Assembly (NCBI GenBank): GCA_051453625.1
Contig: JBOZIK010000001.1
Coordinates: 202,068,007 to 202,132,006 of the forward strand
Direction: 5' to 3'
Length of the DNA: 64,000 bases
Source: Welwitschia mirabilis
Lineage: Eukaryota > Gnetophyta > Gnetopsida > Welwitschiales
Shown here: one piece after another, positions 48,374-61,599 of the stretch
How the letters are laid out: each line of letters starts with the position of its first letter
Numbering within the stretch: position 1 is the stretch's first letter
Translations under genes and position numbers: made by a program
Notes under the pieces: generated by a model
Databases searched by the model: none
Told to the model about the DNA's origin: nothing
What the model saw: only the letters and a program-made list of their open reading frames with translations

Positions 48374-48966
48374 AAATGCTATGAAAGAGAAAATTATTTT
48401 TACCAAAAGACCTATAGAAAAGTAAATTTTCATAAAAATATGCTAAAAGAATAAAAATTACATAATCATGTGCATACGCTTAATCATTATTTACTCATAT
48501 TAAGGTTTATTTTTTAGGATTATAACTAAAATGAAAGGTTTTCCTTTGCATCAAAATACATTTCTTGTTAAGAATGATTATTTTTGACAAATAGTATTAT
48601 AACAACTTCTACACTATTAATAGTATTTATTATTGATGAGAATAAACATAGATAAAGGAATAAGAAAGATCATGACTTAATTTCTGCTTCACCTATTTCT
48701 AACTAATATATTATCTTAATATTAACTCTAGCAAATATCAATATTAAGAGCATGAAATAATAACATGCAATCACATGTGCAAGAATATAAGATTCTTTTA
48801 GAATAATTAAGCTTGTATTACATTCACTTTTATCTAAGCATAAAATAAAATATTACCCTATAAGAGTAGTAGGTATAATAATTTGAAAGTCACTTTATAA
48901 TTCTTTCTTTATGTTCTTCTCCTTAAAAACTTTTTTAAGATTTACCTTTAGAGCTAAAAAGATCCC
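48374..48966. repeat. Long direct repeat, copy 2 (about 593 bp)
   Basis: Partner of 47411-48004, with clear but imperfect identity. It may be an LTR pair of a very small element with 370 bp inside, or a tandem duplication of 0.96 kb. Confidence 0.9.
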
Positions 48967-51900
48967 TTCATCATCCTCAAGATTCATATTTATCTACAAC
49001 AATAATAGCTATTTGTTATTATTTTTTAACACCACCTATTCTAAACTTCTTAATAAATTTCTATCTATTAATTTATGTTCTCACTTCTTCATGTTATCTA
49101 TTAAGTTGTTATAATCATCTTCTTTTTTTTAGTGGTTCCTCTCATTCCTTATGATGTTCATGTTATTTCTCTAAGGAAAGTTTAGCAACATATAACAATA
49201 ATAATAACAATACCAATTAAATTAGGTTATATGATACTAAATATTTATCAATTTATTATTTATTAATAACAATATTATAATATTTACAAAGAAGATTTTT
49301 GACCTATTAATTTCTCCCATACCCATACTTTTGTTAGTTCTTGAATAAAATAAACTTTCATGTACATAATTAAAAATTTAGAAATCAAATTTTAAATAAC
49401 TCTGTTTATCTTTCTTTTTTATTTTTAACTAGTTTAGTTTCTTGTGTATCTTGTTATTTCTTATGTTATTCCAACTATCTCATAGTTCCTATTCATTCCC
49501 TTAGAAGGGCAAGATCATATAAATTCAAATTTTAGTATTTAGATGGAGTCATTTCAAGAGGTTCTTCTTTAGATTGATTTTAATTTTTTATAGTTAGAAG
49601 CTTCTTTAATTGATAAGGTTTAGAGGAAGTGGTTTTTTTGTATTTTAGTTAATCTTGAGGAATTTCTAAAAGGTTTGTACATATACCTTTGCTTTATTCC
49701 ATCTTGGAAAAAATATTTGCAAAGGTTCCTCTCAATGTTCTCATGTAATTCAAGAGTTTTTCTTCTCAATCCTTTAAGAGATTTATATCTTATTTAGTAA
49801 TTATGAAAATATAAGTATCCTTATTTATTTCTTCACACAAATGAAGAAGCTTATTTTTTCCTTCTTAATATTATCCTTTATTAGCCTCAGCCTTAGCATT
49901 ATCTATTTCATTTTAGGCTTGGTTAGGAACTTAAATTAATTGTTCACATCCTTCTTTTATTTTTTGTACTATCTGATTAATGATTCTCTTAAAATCATCA
50001 AAATAATCATAAAGTTCTTGAGCATAGACATGCATGCTTCTTGGAACCTATAATTCCTCATTATTAAATCCTATTCTATTTTCTAATCTAACTTCTAATA
50101 ACTTATTTCATAAAGAACCCTATTGTTTTTCCTTTTAATTTTTTAATTAAATCTAATTAAATAGTAAGAATTAAAATTTCTTTAATGGAATAAATAATGT
50201 AATGGCTAACTATCATAGCATCTACTTATGATGTTTGTGGAAAATAAGGTTGTTATAGTTCTTATAAACTCTTTGTCATTTCATGATGAATGACTTTAGT
50301 AAAATTTTATTCATATCTCTTTCTCTTGTGTCACCATCCATTCCTAATTAACTTGGGATTTCTCTATACCTTTCTTTATGTTTGTTTATAATTATCGTTA
50401 TCTTTCTATATTCTTGTATATTTTTTATGCATCCCCTTCAAGTTCACACAAATTTTCTATGAGTACTTTGTTATCATAATGTTTGACATAAGTCATACTT
50501 TTCATTAGGTCTATTAAGGGATCTTCTTTATTAGCAGATGATAGTTGAATTTTCTCTCTCTTGTATTAGCTTCCATTCTAATTCTTTAATTTTGGCCTAA
50601 GAACCTTATAGAGAGAATTCATCTTCCTTGAAGAAGTGAATGAGATACTAACTTATTTTATAATTGCTGCCTCTCCTCCATTCCCTTATTGTATTCCTCT
50701 TACCAAAAATACACCTTGTCTTTATAAGGTTTATTTTTTATTTTTAAAAGTTTAACTTTCTCTCTAAAAATAGAAATTTCTTTTTAAGTTTAAATTTTCT
50801 TCAAAATGAGAGTCATTAAATAATTTATCATAAAACACAAATAGTCAAACTTATCATCTTTTAGCATTTTAATAAAATCATCAGTCCCTTTTTGGAATCC
50901 AAGTTATTACAAATAAAACAAGCTTATAAGGCTTCTTGATAGTTCTAGGAGTTATGTTTTCTACTAGAATGTTGATTAACTAGAAGAAGGGATTTCTTCT
51001 ATACTAGTAAAACTTAATGGCACTAAAGTTCTTACTCAATAAATGGTAGAAATGAAGAGTTTCATGTTATTCTTATTTTTAGGAAAAACATTTAAGACGT
51101 TTTTAATAAGAAAATTATTCTAACTAAGGAAGAAAACCCTAAATTAACTTTTATATTCTAGAGATTAATTTACAAAAATACTAGAAAATAGTGATCTTTC
51201 TACTTAAAGGATATAAAATAGCATATATCAAATAGATCCTAAGAATACTCATTTCTTCCTATTTGTCAATTATTTGGATCAATTTAATGAAACTTTGCTT
51301 TAGATAACAAAGGATTTAGGGTCCTTTTCTTATCAATATCCACTTATCCATCTTTATCTATAATGCTACATAAATGTTTCATGCCAAGTTTTATATCCTC
51401 TTTTCTATGAGTTTCTAATAAAAATCTTTTATTTCATGGTAATCCCAGAATATTCCTTATATCATTCATTAAAAATTATAAATTTATATTGTTAACTGTT
51501 ATATACAGTATTGCTTATTCCTCTTAGAAAGACATATATCTATAAAATGCACAAACATTTTCATTACTGTACTTTTCTTTAAAAAATTTCAATCACTCCC
51601 ACCAATTTAGTTCAATAATTCTTTATTTAAGCTTTGTAAAACTAGGACCATTAAGAGGTTTTACAAATTACTAATTATTCCAAAACTAACATTCATCTAC
51701 ATGATCTTCTAAAAATGAACATGAAGAGATGGGGTATCTTACCTAAGAAAAATACTACTAAAGAATCTTCCATGAGGTTTCACTAAATGAGAGATATGGT
51801 GGAGTTATTAGAATGATAAAGTTAAAATTTATAAAAGAGAGCAAGATTTGAAATAAACAAATTATGTGGTGTGAGATTATTTTTATATATTTTTTAATTA

Positions 51901-52020
51901 CAAAGTGTATGTGTTAAAAATCTAATTTACTACATCCACTATCAAAGTCAAGATGATCAAAAGAAGGTTTATTGAAACATCATATAAAATAATTTTTACC
52001 AACTTATTACTTGAACAAAG
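48967..52020. other. Unrecognised; Lys/Glu-rich coding-like stretch on the minus strand
   Basis: The plus strand is pyrimidine-rich. The minus strand between about 50.96 and 50.3 kb has stop-poor pieces such as NLNLKRNFYF and KVKLLKIKNKPYKDKVYFW, then EEYNKGMEERQQL. This suits a charged, perhaps coiled-coil protein. No family can be named. Confidence 0.3.
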
Positions 52021-52023
52021 TTT

Positions 52024-52716
52024 GAAGAGAGTCTTTGAAAAACTAGTAGGTATTTAAAAGGAGTCTTTGAACTTCCATCCTAAAAATTTTATTACTAGTA
52101 ATTATTTAAAAGAGATCTTCAAGTAATAACTAATCACTTAAAAGGACCATAAATAATGGCTAAGCTTAAAGAAGGTCTTCACAAAACCTTTTCTTATTAG
52201 AAGGAGGGTCTTTAAGAAGCTATTTTAAAAATTTATTAGGATAGTAGACATTAATTAACTTTAATTCCTTTTATTTTTTAAATAATCTACAAATTCAAAT
52301 GGGTGAGATCACTACTAAAAGAGCATTTGATGAGTTTTATATATTGTATTACATCAATAAAAAATGATTCTGAAAGGGAAACTTATACGAAAATAAAAGG
52401 AATAGAAAACAAAGTGATGAAACAAGAAGGAAAAGATTAAAAATTTATTTCTTTATTCTATCTTGTTCATCTATAGGTGGATCTCAAAGAAGATCTTTAA
52501 ATAATTACTTATTATTCAAAGGAGTCTTAGAGATCTCATTCACAACAAAAATGGAAAAAATAAAGAATTAGAGAATGATTTATTTCCAAGAAAAACATTA
52601 AAGGGTTTGAGTTACTTATCAAAGGGGTCTTTGATAGGTGATACGTACTTCTTCAACACATTAGAAAAGATTGATTTAAATGCCCTTTTCAAAATTACCA
52701 AATAGGTCTTTCAAAT
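52024..52716 (+). repeat. Nine dispersed units around AAAGGAGTCTTTGA
   Basis: Altered copies occur at about 52024, 52056, 52108, 52168, 52200, 52485, 52517, 52618 and 52700. The core (A)AAGGAGTCTTTGAA keeps the AGG.TCTT middle. Spacing is irregular (about 30-280 bp). Confidence 0.7.
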
Positions 52717-54850
52717 TACCACTATTAGCTACAGTAGACATAGTATAAGAAATATTCTACAATTATTTAGTTTAAATTAGTTAGATATAAAAGAACTTGA
52801 TCTCAGATTGCATGTATTATATAGATTTATTTAAACAAGAAATAAGTTAGAAAATTAGGTGTACTATATTTTACTAAGTCTATAATTAAACACTATCTTA
52901 TTTTATAACTTTTGTCATATTTATATTTTATAATTCTTTAGTTATTTCTAGCATTAAGCCTCATTATTTGTACTTATTCTTCTTTGAAGTTTGAACAAAA
53001 GATGGCCTCTAACTTCCAAAATCTATCAACCCCTTCTGTTACTCCTTTCCCTTAGTTAAGAAATCCAAATTTTGTCTTTTTAATTTAGGTTATACTCAAC
53101 TATAGATGAAAATCATTAGCTTAGTGGAAACATCCCTTCAAATCTCTATTCATAATGTTTATACTCCTAATCTCCCTCTTATAATGTAGTTTTTGAAGTA
53201 ATTTTTTGTTAGGTAAAATATTTCATGAAAATGGTAGGAATTAATTTAGTCATGAGGAATTCCTCCTTTCTATGATCTTATATTCCATAATTTAGCAACT
53301 TAATACATGAGGATTTAGGCTACTGAGATGAGTTTTATCCTAACTAATAAAATGAATAGATATGTTATATATCTAGGGTGATTTCCGTGTTAAATACAAG
53401 AGTTGGAGTAAAGGATTTAATAAATTAAAGGTATTATCCTAATCCTAAATCTTTTAGGACTCTATTTTGATGAAGGTTATTTGAGGTGATGGATTTCCTG
53501 AGATGATTTATTCTATCAAAACTTCTAGGATTTCCATACTGGAAAGATAAGAGTCCTAACTAACTTCTTTCACCATCTACATTTACTCCCACTAGTAGAA
53601 ACTTCTATCTAGTGGAGGTCTAGGAGGAAGAATAAGTTTAATAAATGGTTCTACTAAGGCTTCTAGGATTTTAGTTTTAGCTAGGTTTCAATTAAATCAT
53701 CTTTATTGCTTTTTATTCCTTTCCTTTTTTATTTTTCTTGAAATAGTACCTACAACACTTTATTTTTAAATGTAAATATTGCTACTTTTGATGGACTTGA
53801 GTAAAGATATTTTATTAACAAATATTAGTTATTTTTTGCTTTAGTACTTATTTTTATTCTTTTCAAGATATAAAAGCTATTTGTATATCATCTTATTTTT
53901 CCTCTTTATAATTTATTACTTTAGACTAAATAGCAGAAAGATGAATTTATTTAAATATCCCAAATGTTAAAACAAAACAATAGTACTTATGTAAAATTTT
54001 AAATATTTGAGGTTTACTTGGTTTGAAGAAAATATTGATAACTAACCATTCCTTAAATAATACTTGAGGAATGATATTATATTTATAATTTCAAACCAAA
54101 GTTCCTTTATAAGTGTTTAACAAACACTTGTAATGAGAAGAGTGCAACCATCACCATAGGGATGAGGACCCACAGAGTTATATACCCTGATCATGATCTA
54201 CTGATTCCTTATTGGAGTTCTTATAGCTACCTTATTACACTATCAGAGGTTTATCTTGGAGATATTTACCATAGTGTACTTATGATAGGACATTACAAAA
54301 TATTATTATTAGTTTTTAATATAATTATACAAGTACTCTTATTTCTTTCAATCATTTATTTTTTCTTATTTCTTTATCTTATTCCTTTCTAAAGTCCTAC
54401 ACATTCCTTAGATGAAAATTCCACCTACCATTACAAAGTTTCATAACTTAAAGAAAATTCATTTTTCTTTTTTAAAGAACAAGCATTATTACAGAATAAT
54501 TTTTTTAAATTTGAATGTAATTATGAATTATGGTAAAAATTAAATGAGCAGAGTCCTTTTCACCCTATAAGGTTATCACATTGTGTTTAAAAGTGATATT
54601 TCCTTAGTATAATTTTTGCTTCTATGGCCATTTAATTTTTATGTCTCATTCATTTCATTATTAAATACTTTTATTACTCTATTTCATAAAATTTTAATTA
54701 ATGTATATGATCCAGTCTATGTTTGAGTATATTTTTATTTAAAGATATATATTTAAGATAAAAAATCAATACTTTGTTCTTAATTTAAAATTATTTTTCT
54801 TGATGTTATGATCATGATAAGTCTTTACTTATTCTTGGATTAATTTCTTC
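52717..54850. other. Unrecognised; possible gag-like N-terminus at 53002
   Basis: At 53002 a plus-strand ATG opens MASNFQNLSTPSVTPFP, a start typical in style of retrotransposon gag or of a Ser/Pro-rich leader, but a stop follows after 17 codons. Nothing downstream confirms it. Confidence 0.3.
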
Positions 54851-56345
54851 TAAGAATTTTTGAACTCAAAGAAAAGGGCTAAATGAGTTCTACTAAATAA
54901 AAATTTTTACCAGTAATAAATCAATAATAATATAATGAATATATTATAAGATAATATGGTTTTTGACTTGGGCACATTCACATAGAGAAAATATATTCCT
55001 CTCACATCTCTAGATATTCTTAAACTATAAATAATAGTGATCTTAAAGTATCACCAATATTATAACAACAATGAGAGTATCCTTGTAAGGTAGCACTCTC
55101 TTTCCCTCAAGGAGATCGAAAACACAATACTAAAAATGTGCACATAGGCATAACCATAATGTGAGATGCTCCTTATAAGGGAGCATCCTCTTCCTCTTTG
55201 GAAAATACAAATAATACAATGACATAAGTATTTACAAGCACTTATAAAAAACACTCTACAAGGGTTACCTTATAATATGAAATCCTAGCAAGGGTTATAA
55301 GAATGGACTGTATAAGAATATTTAAGAATAAGATAGTCTAATAATGTAAGTTCCAATAAATAAACTACAAAAACAAGCCTGAATGATGTTCTTTAATGAA
55401 GAGCTAGAGTTCCTTGTTGTTGTCATCATCATGAGTGTTAAAGAATGATACAACTATGTAGGATCCAAAGAACAAATGATGTAGTCACTAAAAGTCCCTT
55501 GAAAGTAATGGCTTGTTCCTTCATAAGTAGTTTCAATCACCTATGTGTTCTTCATTATGTGTTAGATTTATTCATTATATGCATTATATTCATTATATTT
55601 ATTTCATCATATTGTACCTTTATACATTTTAAGATAATTTAGCTATTTGACCTTGGATCGTAGCCATGTCAACTTTATAGCCATCATGCAATGAATAAAA
55701 ATGGCTAGGCATCAAGTGCACATCCTCTTTTTAATTTTACATGAACCTTCATCAAATACATCTTTAAAAATGTAGACATTTACTAATAGTCATATGTCTT
55801 CCTACTAGTAGACATCTTTAGTTAAAGATCCTAAAACTTAATGAAATTTTGACTGTATTATGTATAATTCTTTGTGATAATGAATTTCTAATGTAAAACT
55901 TGATAGCTACCATAGAAATTAAGATATTCTTCAAAGTACAAATTAATCCTAATACATATTCTAGTTTAGCATAGGCATCTTCAAACATGTAGACATAGTT
56001 TGTCTTTATCACTTCCATCTTTTAGTATAATTATCTTTATTAAGATAGTTGTCTTTGACCTATGATTTAAAACCTGGTATATCATATATGTCTTTAAAAT
56101 GTAGGTACCATCACCATAGATATCTTTTAATTGTAGATGTCTTTTTCATAAATGTATTTAATTCTCTAGATTTATTTAATCAAATGATTACATATTTCAA
56201 TTCTAAGCTAAGATTTTCATGAGGTATCATCTTGAAGATCTAATATTAAATTATGCTATTCATGATCTAATTTTATTTACATTAACTTGTCTACATAATG
56301 GCATAAAATATTTTACAAGTGAAATCATCAAAACTAGATTTACCA
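54851..56345 (-). repeat. 3' LTR of copia element E, complete
   Basis: About 1.5 kb. It matches 62765-64000 along its first 1.22 kb. The inner end is CA at 56344-56345, directly beside the PPT. The outer end is about 54851. It contains a doubled 85-bp unit (near 55068 and 55155) with GCACTCTCT..CCCTC blocks. AGATGTCT/AGACATCT motifs lie in its U3 half. The 64-codon frame at 55060-55254 has a counterpart in the other LTR. Confidence 0.92.
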
Positions 56346-56348
56346 ATA

Positions 56349-56362
56349 ATCTCCCCCTTTTT
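56349..56362 (-). promoter_or_regulatory. Polypurine tract of element E
   Basis: The minus strand reads ATCAAAAAGGGGGAGATT, the wording typical of SIRE-type copia elements, three bases before the 3' LTR (TGGTAAATC). Confidence 0.9.
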
Positions 56363-59214
56363 GATGATATCTAAAACTTGGCAAATCTCATTAGTGTAGT
56401 TACATTTAGTTTAATAAATTGATATATTCATCTTCAAGATAGAAAAGCATATAATCATTTTTTGCAATAATATAAAAAATCATGATTTTAACAACTTGAA
56501 TAAACATGTAGAGTATAGAGTAAGAAAGATGGTATGCTAATAATAAAAATAGAGCATAGTATTTAAAAAGTGTGCCAATGATACATAATACTAAAGATCA
56601 TCAAAATGTATCAACAAAAGAATAACAACAATAATATGCGAATACCAATAGAAATGTAGATCATAATACTGTATGCCAAACATCAAGAGTGATCATTAAT
56701 AAATAATTATATCACTCAGGGATCTAATCCATCATCTCATAATTAAGTCCTCCATGCCCAAACAAGATGTCCATGCTATAACTGATTTTTCATCTAACTG
56801 GTTTACAACTAATTTACCATTTTTTCTCCTTCTTTTTAGATAATAGATAAAAAAGAGCTAATTGCTAATGCAGAGTCTCTGGTATAATGTATTCTTATCA
56901 TTATCATCATTTCTATCATGGGTAGATGAGAAGTATATGGATGGTGGTGTGTGGTGCTTCCTAGAAGGCTATTGTGAAGTCTTACCAAGCTGTTTATAGT
57001 CCTGTCTCCTCATACATGAGTGTGTTTGAGAAGTGATGGACATGTAAAAAAATCTAGTAATGGTAGTCTTACTATTGAATAGTAGAGGAACAATGATAAG
57101 TAGTGGCACATAAATAAGCTTAGTATAAGATGGTGATGGAAATGGCATGTGTGGTGGTGGTAGTGGAAATGGTACGCATAGTAGTGATGAGGAATAAGAA
57201 GATGATGATTGCTATGTAGTGCAATGAATATGTAGCTTGAGATATGATCAATAAAAGATAAAAGAATAAATATCTAATCTCTTTAACACTATCTCCTACT
57301 ACCTCTATGATGGACTTAGAGCCTATTAATTCTTCTGAACCTATGCCTCTATGTGGAAGCATGATGCTACTCTTAAACATTTGGCTTATCTCCTGATGAC
57401 TTGTCTATTACTATTTCTGAGTCATAACATGTGCCTTATGCATCATAGATCCCTCTTCTTTTAATTCATCCTCTGAGTTTATCCATGTAAAAGTCCTCAT
57501 GGATTCCCAACTCTCTAGCAGTACTTTGTCTTCACTAGCTATAGACCTATGCTTTTTCAACCTTAATAGATTATGACCAATTTTTTCAACCATTTTTACA
57601 ATTACCTACAACCCTTTCTTGACAGATGATGAACTGTGTGTAGCTATGAAGTAAGATCTCTAAAATTGTGATGGCCTTCTGCTTATTCCCTCACTTAGTG
57701 ATAATGGTACTTACCATTCTTCACTGAGTTACATTAGATGTTTCTTTAGATGAATAAGATTTACCTATGGTACTGATATGCTAGCACTACTAATAATCAA
57801 GCTAATTAAACAAGAGTAATCTAGAGTCTAACCCTTGAAAAACAAATTAATGATGTCCATGCATAAGATAACTCCCGAATCTATATTTAAACTAATAAGT
57901 AAGTAGAACATAACAAAGGCTTACATGGGTTTATAGTAATTGTAACTACCAACTCTAACTAAAATATTATAAAACATAATTAAGCTAAGTATAGAAGCAT
58001 TAGGATTTATGTATTTATGCTTTATATTTTCAAAAAAAAAAAAAAAAAATCTTAGAGTGTTCAAATAAAATATTATTCATAGTTCTCTATGATATACTTA
58101 AGATAGTAAAGTGAAAATTTCTTTAAATAAATGTACATATAGCTGAGGGATCTCAAAATCATTAACGCCAAGAATTGAATTTATAAAACTAAGAGTGAGA
58201 TATAATGAAATACCTCTAACTTGTGTCTAAAAGTCCTTGTGCTGTTATTTATCTTATGAATGTTGATATAGAATTCTCTTGCTACTAGATCTGGTATACT
58301 CTAATCTAAGTAAATAATCATGTCCCATCCAATTTAAGAGAAGTATTTCATAAGATGAACTTTCTTTTGTTTTTAGAATTCAAGTATTCTTTCTACAATT
58401 ATAAAGTTTTTTTAATCCAAGTTTTGTATCTTCTTATAGCTACCTCGTAGTAAAATTAAGACTCATACTAAAATATTTATGGCTTTGTTACTTGTTCTTT
58501 TCCTCTAGAGGTACCAATAGATTTTATTCTAATCATTTTGAGATAAATATATGTAAAAAAGAATTAAAAATAATAAAATGTAAAGAAATAAGTAAAAATA
58601 AGCACTTGAAGAGAAAATAGCACCTATTCTTCCTCATTGTGAAGATATCTACTAAAATGAAGATGTCTTGATAGAAAAATCTAATAAAATAAATTTTAAA
58701 AAATGCTTTAAGAGGAATAACTATTGAGTTAAGACTTGAAAATGAGAGTTGGTGGCCTCTTTTAACAATAAAAAGGTCAAAACCCTAGGTTTTTATGCAT
58801 TTTTATTTTTGCAATAGTAGAAGAGAGACATCTACCTACTCAGAGACATCTAAAATGTGAAAAGTAGACATCTATGCCTTAAAAGATGTCTATTATTAAA
58901 ATTTTTATAATACATTTTCTATACTATAAATATGTATATGTAATGAAAGATGTCTATTTTAAAATATTAAAAAAATATACCTAATCTTCAAAAACATATA
59001 AAAACTCAAGTACATCTACTATTAAGACATCTACAAATTTGAAGATGTCTACCATAAAAAATCCAAAAACTTTAAAGTATTCTACAACTAATGTTAAGAT
59101 ATCTATAATACTTTGAAAAAGTAAAGTAACATGCATAGAATTTAACTTGTATAGCATCTAGCTATAATCTCAACTCATAAATAAAAATAGAGTGGATTTG
59201 ATAGTTAAATAATA
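56363..59214 (-). other. Post-pol region of element E (possible env-like/extra ORF remnant)
   Basis: A 2.85-kb stretch between the RNase H end and the PPT, a place where SIRE-type elements carry an extra or env-like ORF. Minus-strand pieces are open: 57411-57593 (KIGHNLLRLKKHRSIASEDK) and 57120-57380 (with a hydrophobic stretch near YLFFYLLLIISQATY). I cannot assign them. 58.65-59.06 kb is crowded with AGATGTCT/AGACATCT motifs, and a run of A's lies at about 58031-58049. Confidence 0.45.
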
Positions 59215-59510
59215 ATACCTGATAACTTACTTAATTGTGTAAGGCCCAATCCCCAAGTTACTACACAAATTTACATACCATTTACTACTTAGAGGTTTTG
59301 TGAATGCATTGGTAAGTTGATCATCCATATTGATATATTGCATTATCATGTTTTTGTATTGTATTGGATTCTGTAAGATATATATGGTAAGTCCATAAAA
59401 TTATTCTGTATTACTTTAAGTTTAAATGCCCTAATGTGAACTACCTATTATATTGCTGATACAGTGACTTCTTTTTAGTTTGATCATGCTTGAAGGATTT
59501 TCTTTATTGA
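59215..59510 (-). pseudogene. Copia RT/RNase H remnant, internally deleted
   Basis: The minus strand has ENPSSMIKLKRSHCISNIIG at about 59435-59505, the usual PS.RIQKNHP..NIIGD start of copia RT. Within about 100 bases it reaches QYINMDDQLTNAFTKPLS (59245-59340), the usual LQYV.TEDQLADIFTKPL end of RNase H. The catalytic YVDD and all of the polymerase core are gone, so about 1.2 kb of pol was deleted. The remaining end is well preserved. Confidence 0.88.
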
Positions 59511-59529
59511 TATCTTCTTCATATTTCTT

Positions 59530-60420
59530 CTCATTACTATCTAATTAGACTTAAAGATTGCTATATAGTTGATTAATCTACATAGAAATATAATCATCTT
59601 ATACATCTACAGAAGATAAAGTAGAATCATTTACTTTAACATTTATAGTTTCTTGAATTGCAAAAGTTTTATTGTTATACATCCTATATGATTTACTAAC
59701 CATAGAATATCCTAGAAAAATGCCTTTATCAACTTTTGAATTAAACTTCTCCAACTTATCCTTTTATTTAAAATAAAATACTTTGATCTAAAGATATGAA
59801 AATAACTTACAGGAGGTTTCTTACCAGACTACAACTCATATGAAATGTTAGAAGTAAACTGTCTTATCAAAACTCCATTTGAAATGTAGTGTGCTATGTT
59901 GATGGCCTATGCCAAAAAATGGTAAGGTATCTATTTATCATGCATCATAGTTCTTGCCATTTTATTAAGTACTTTGTTCTTTGTTTTAGCTACTCCATTT
60001 TGTTGGGGAATTCTTAGTGTAGATAATTAGTGTAGAATGCCAAATTATTCACAAAAATATTTAAAATTTGCGTTTTTAATTTTGTATCATTGTTAATTAT
60101 TATCATATTTATCTTGTAATATTTTTAATTCTGTAACCTAATGCATAACTTAGATAAAATATTAAATTCCTCATCCTTATGCATAAGGAAGGCTAGATAA
60201 AATATTAAATTCCTCATCCTTATGCATAAGGAAGGCTACTGTAAAATGAGAATAATCATCTGTAATAGTTAAATAATACATTTTATTATCTAGAATTTCT
60301 ATAGAGGAAGGGTTAACAATGTTAAGATGTAAAAGATCTAAAGGGCATTTAGTTGAAATCATATTTTTCTTACTAAATCTTACCTTTGTCTACTTTCCTT
60401 CTGGAATGTTTCACAAACTT
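59530..60420 (-). pseudogene. Copia integrase remnant
   Basis: Minus strand. VRFSKKNMISTKCPLDLLHL and the TITDDYSHFTVAFLMHKDEE region (60177-60362, open) match STTRPLELLHMDLFGPS..VIVDDYSRFTWVFFL..KDE, with the core Asp kept. Then IPQQNGVAKTKNKVLNKMAR (usual TPQQNGVVERKNRTLQEMAR, catalytic Glu to Lys), IPYHFLAXAINIAHYISN and KPPVSYFHIFRSKYFIL. SYRMYNNKTFAIQETINV is the usual SRAYRVYN.RT..V.ESINV end block. A perfect 43-bp tandem duplication lies at 60151-60236. Confidence 0.92.
60151..60236. repeat. Perfect tandem duplication, 2 x 43 bp
   Basis: 60151-60193 and 60194-60236 are identical base for base. The length is not a multiple of three, so it shifts the integrase frame. Confidence 0.97.
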
Positions 60421-60990
60421 AGTTGTTAATGCTTTTTAACTTGGGAAGTCCTCTTATCATGTTTTTTGTGGACAAGATTTTGAGTAGATCTTTGTTTACA
60501 TGCCCAACCTTACTATGCCAAAGCTTTATTTATTTTATTTTACTTAATAAATAATTGATTCCCTTGTTAGATATATGTTTTAGAGCAGTAATATAAACAT
60601 TTAACTTTCTTATGCAAGCAAATAAAACTTTTCTTAAATTTTATTCTCTAATGATACAATCATATTTTGTAAATATAACAAAACATTTTACACCACATAA
60701 GTAAATTATACTCAAAATATTATGTTACAAACTTTTATAATGAATACATCATTTACCTCTACTAATTATCTTTTCTAATAGTTTTAATACCTTTGATATA
60801 TGCTTCTATATTATTTCCAAAGGTTACTACTCTCTTCTCTTATTTCACCAAGGTGGTGAAGCTAGATTTGTCTCCAATCATGTGTCTTGAGCATCCATTT
60901 TCAATGTACCAAGTATGATTCTTCACTACTCTTAGTGCAATTTGTGTTAAAAATATTGGTTTTTATTTTGGAATCCATACTTTCTTTAGT
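60421..60990 (-). pseudogene. Copia protease and GAG-pre-integrase remnant
   Basis: Minus strand. TWYIENGCSRHMIGDKSSF (about 60.88-60.94 kb) is the TWYLDSGCSRHMTGDKS.F protease motif, with the catalytic DSG changed to ENG. About 0.4 kb further on, the pre-integrase part reads QNLVHKKHDKRTSQVKK and IPEGKXTKVRFSKKN (usual LSK.DLVRGLP.LK..C..GK..K..F). It joins integrase directly. Confidence 0.88.
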
Positions 60991-61599
60991 TTGTCCTACA
61001 CAAAACATTGTACCATTCCTCTAGGACCCTTGGTATTATTAGTATAATATCTATTTTTAAATTTCATGGGATACTTATATTAATGATATTTATTATGGTA
61101 ATAATAACAAATAATATTATTTGTGAATACTAAATTTTTATACCTTAGTTTATAATTCCACTTGTCAAACAAAGAGGCTGAAGTACTAGTGGAAGCATTA
61201 TTATCATCCAAGCCACTTTTGTCATTTGAACTTCTACATTATCCAAGCATGATATTTAGTTTATTTTCCTTAGGTAAATTTGTTATTAACTTTATGTGAG
61301 TCCAAGAGTTCTTATCTTACATTCTTCAAATCACATGTTAGTTAACTAATCTCAACTTTAAGAGCCGAGCTTTAAAAGTATAGATTATTATAAAAATACT
61401 TTTCTTGTTCATAAGCTAATTGATAATTATGAAGTAATATTTTCATTTTAGTACATACTTTTTGCAATTTGATAAATTCTCCAAAAATTAAATCATATCT
61501 TTTCTCAAGATCCATACATGTTTTATCTTCATTTTCTGATTTGTGTTCTTCTTTTTTTCATTATTTTCTTCTTGAATGTGTACAATGGCCATGTAAGAA

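Noticed and set aside
54162-54392. 76-codon plus-strand frame, membrane-like
   Set aside because: Low-complexity AT-rich sequence, no motif, no conserved counterpart in the window.
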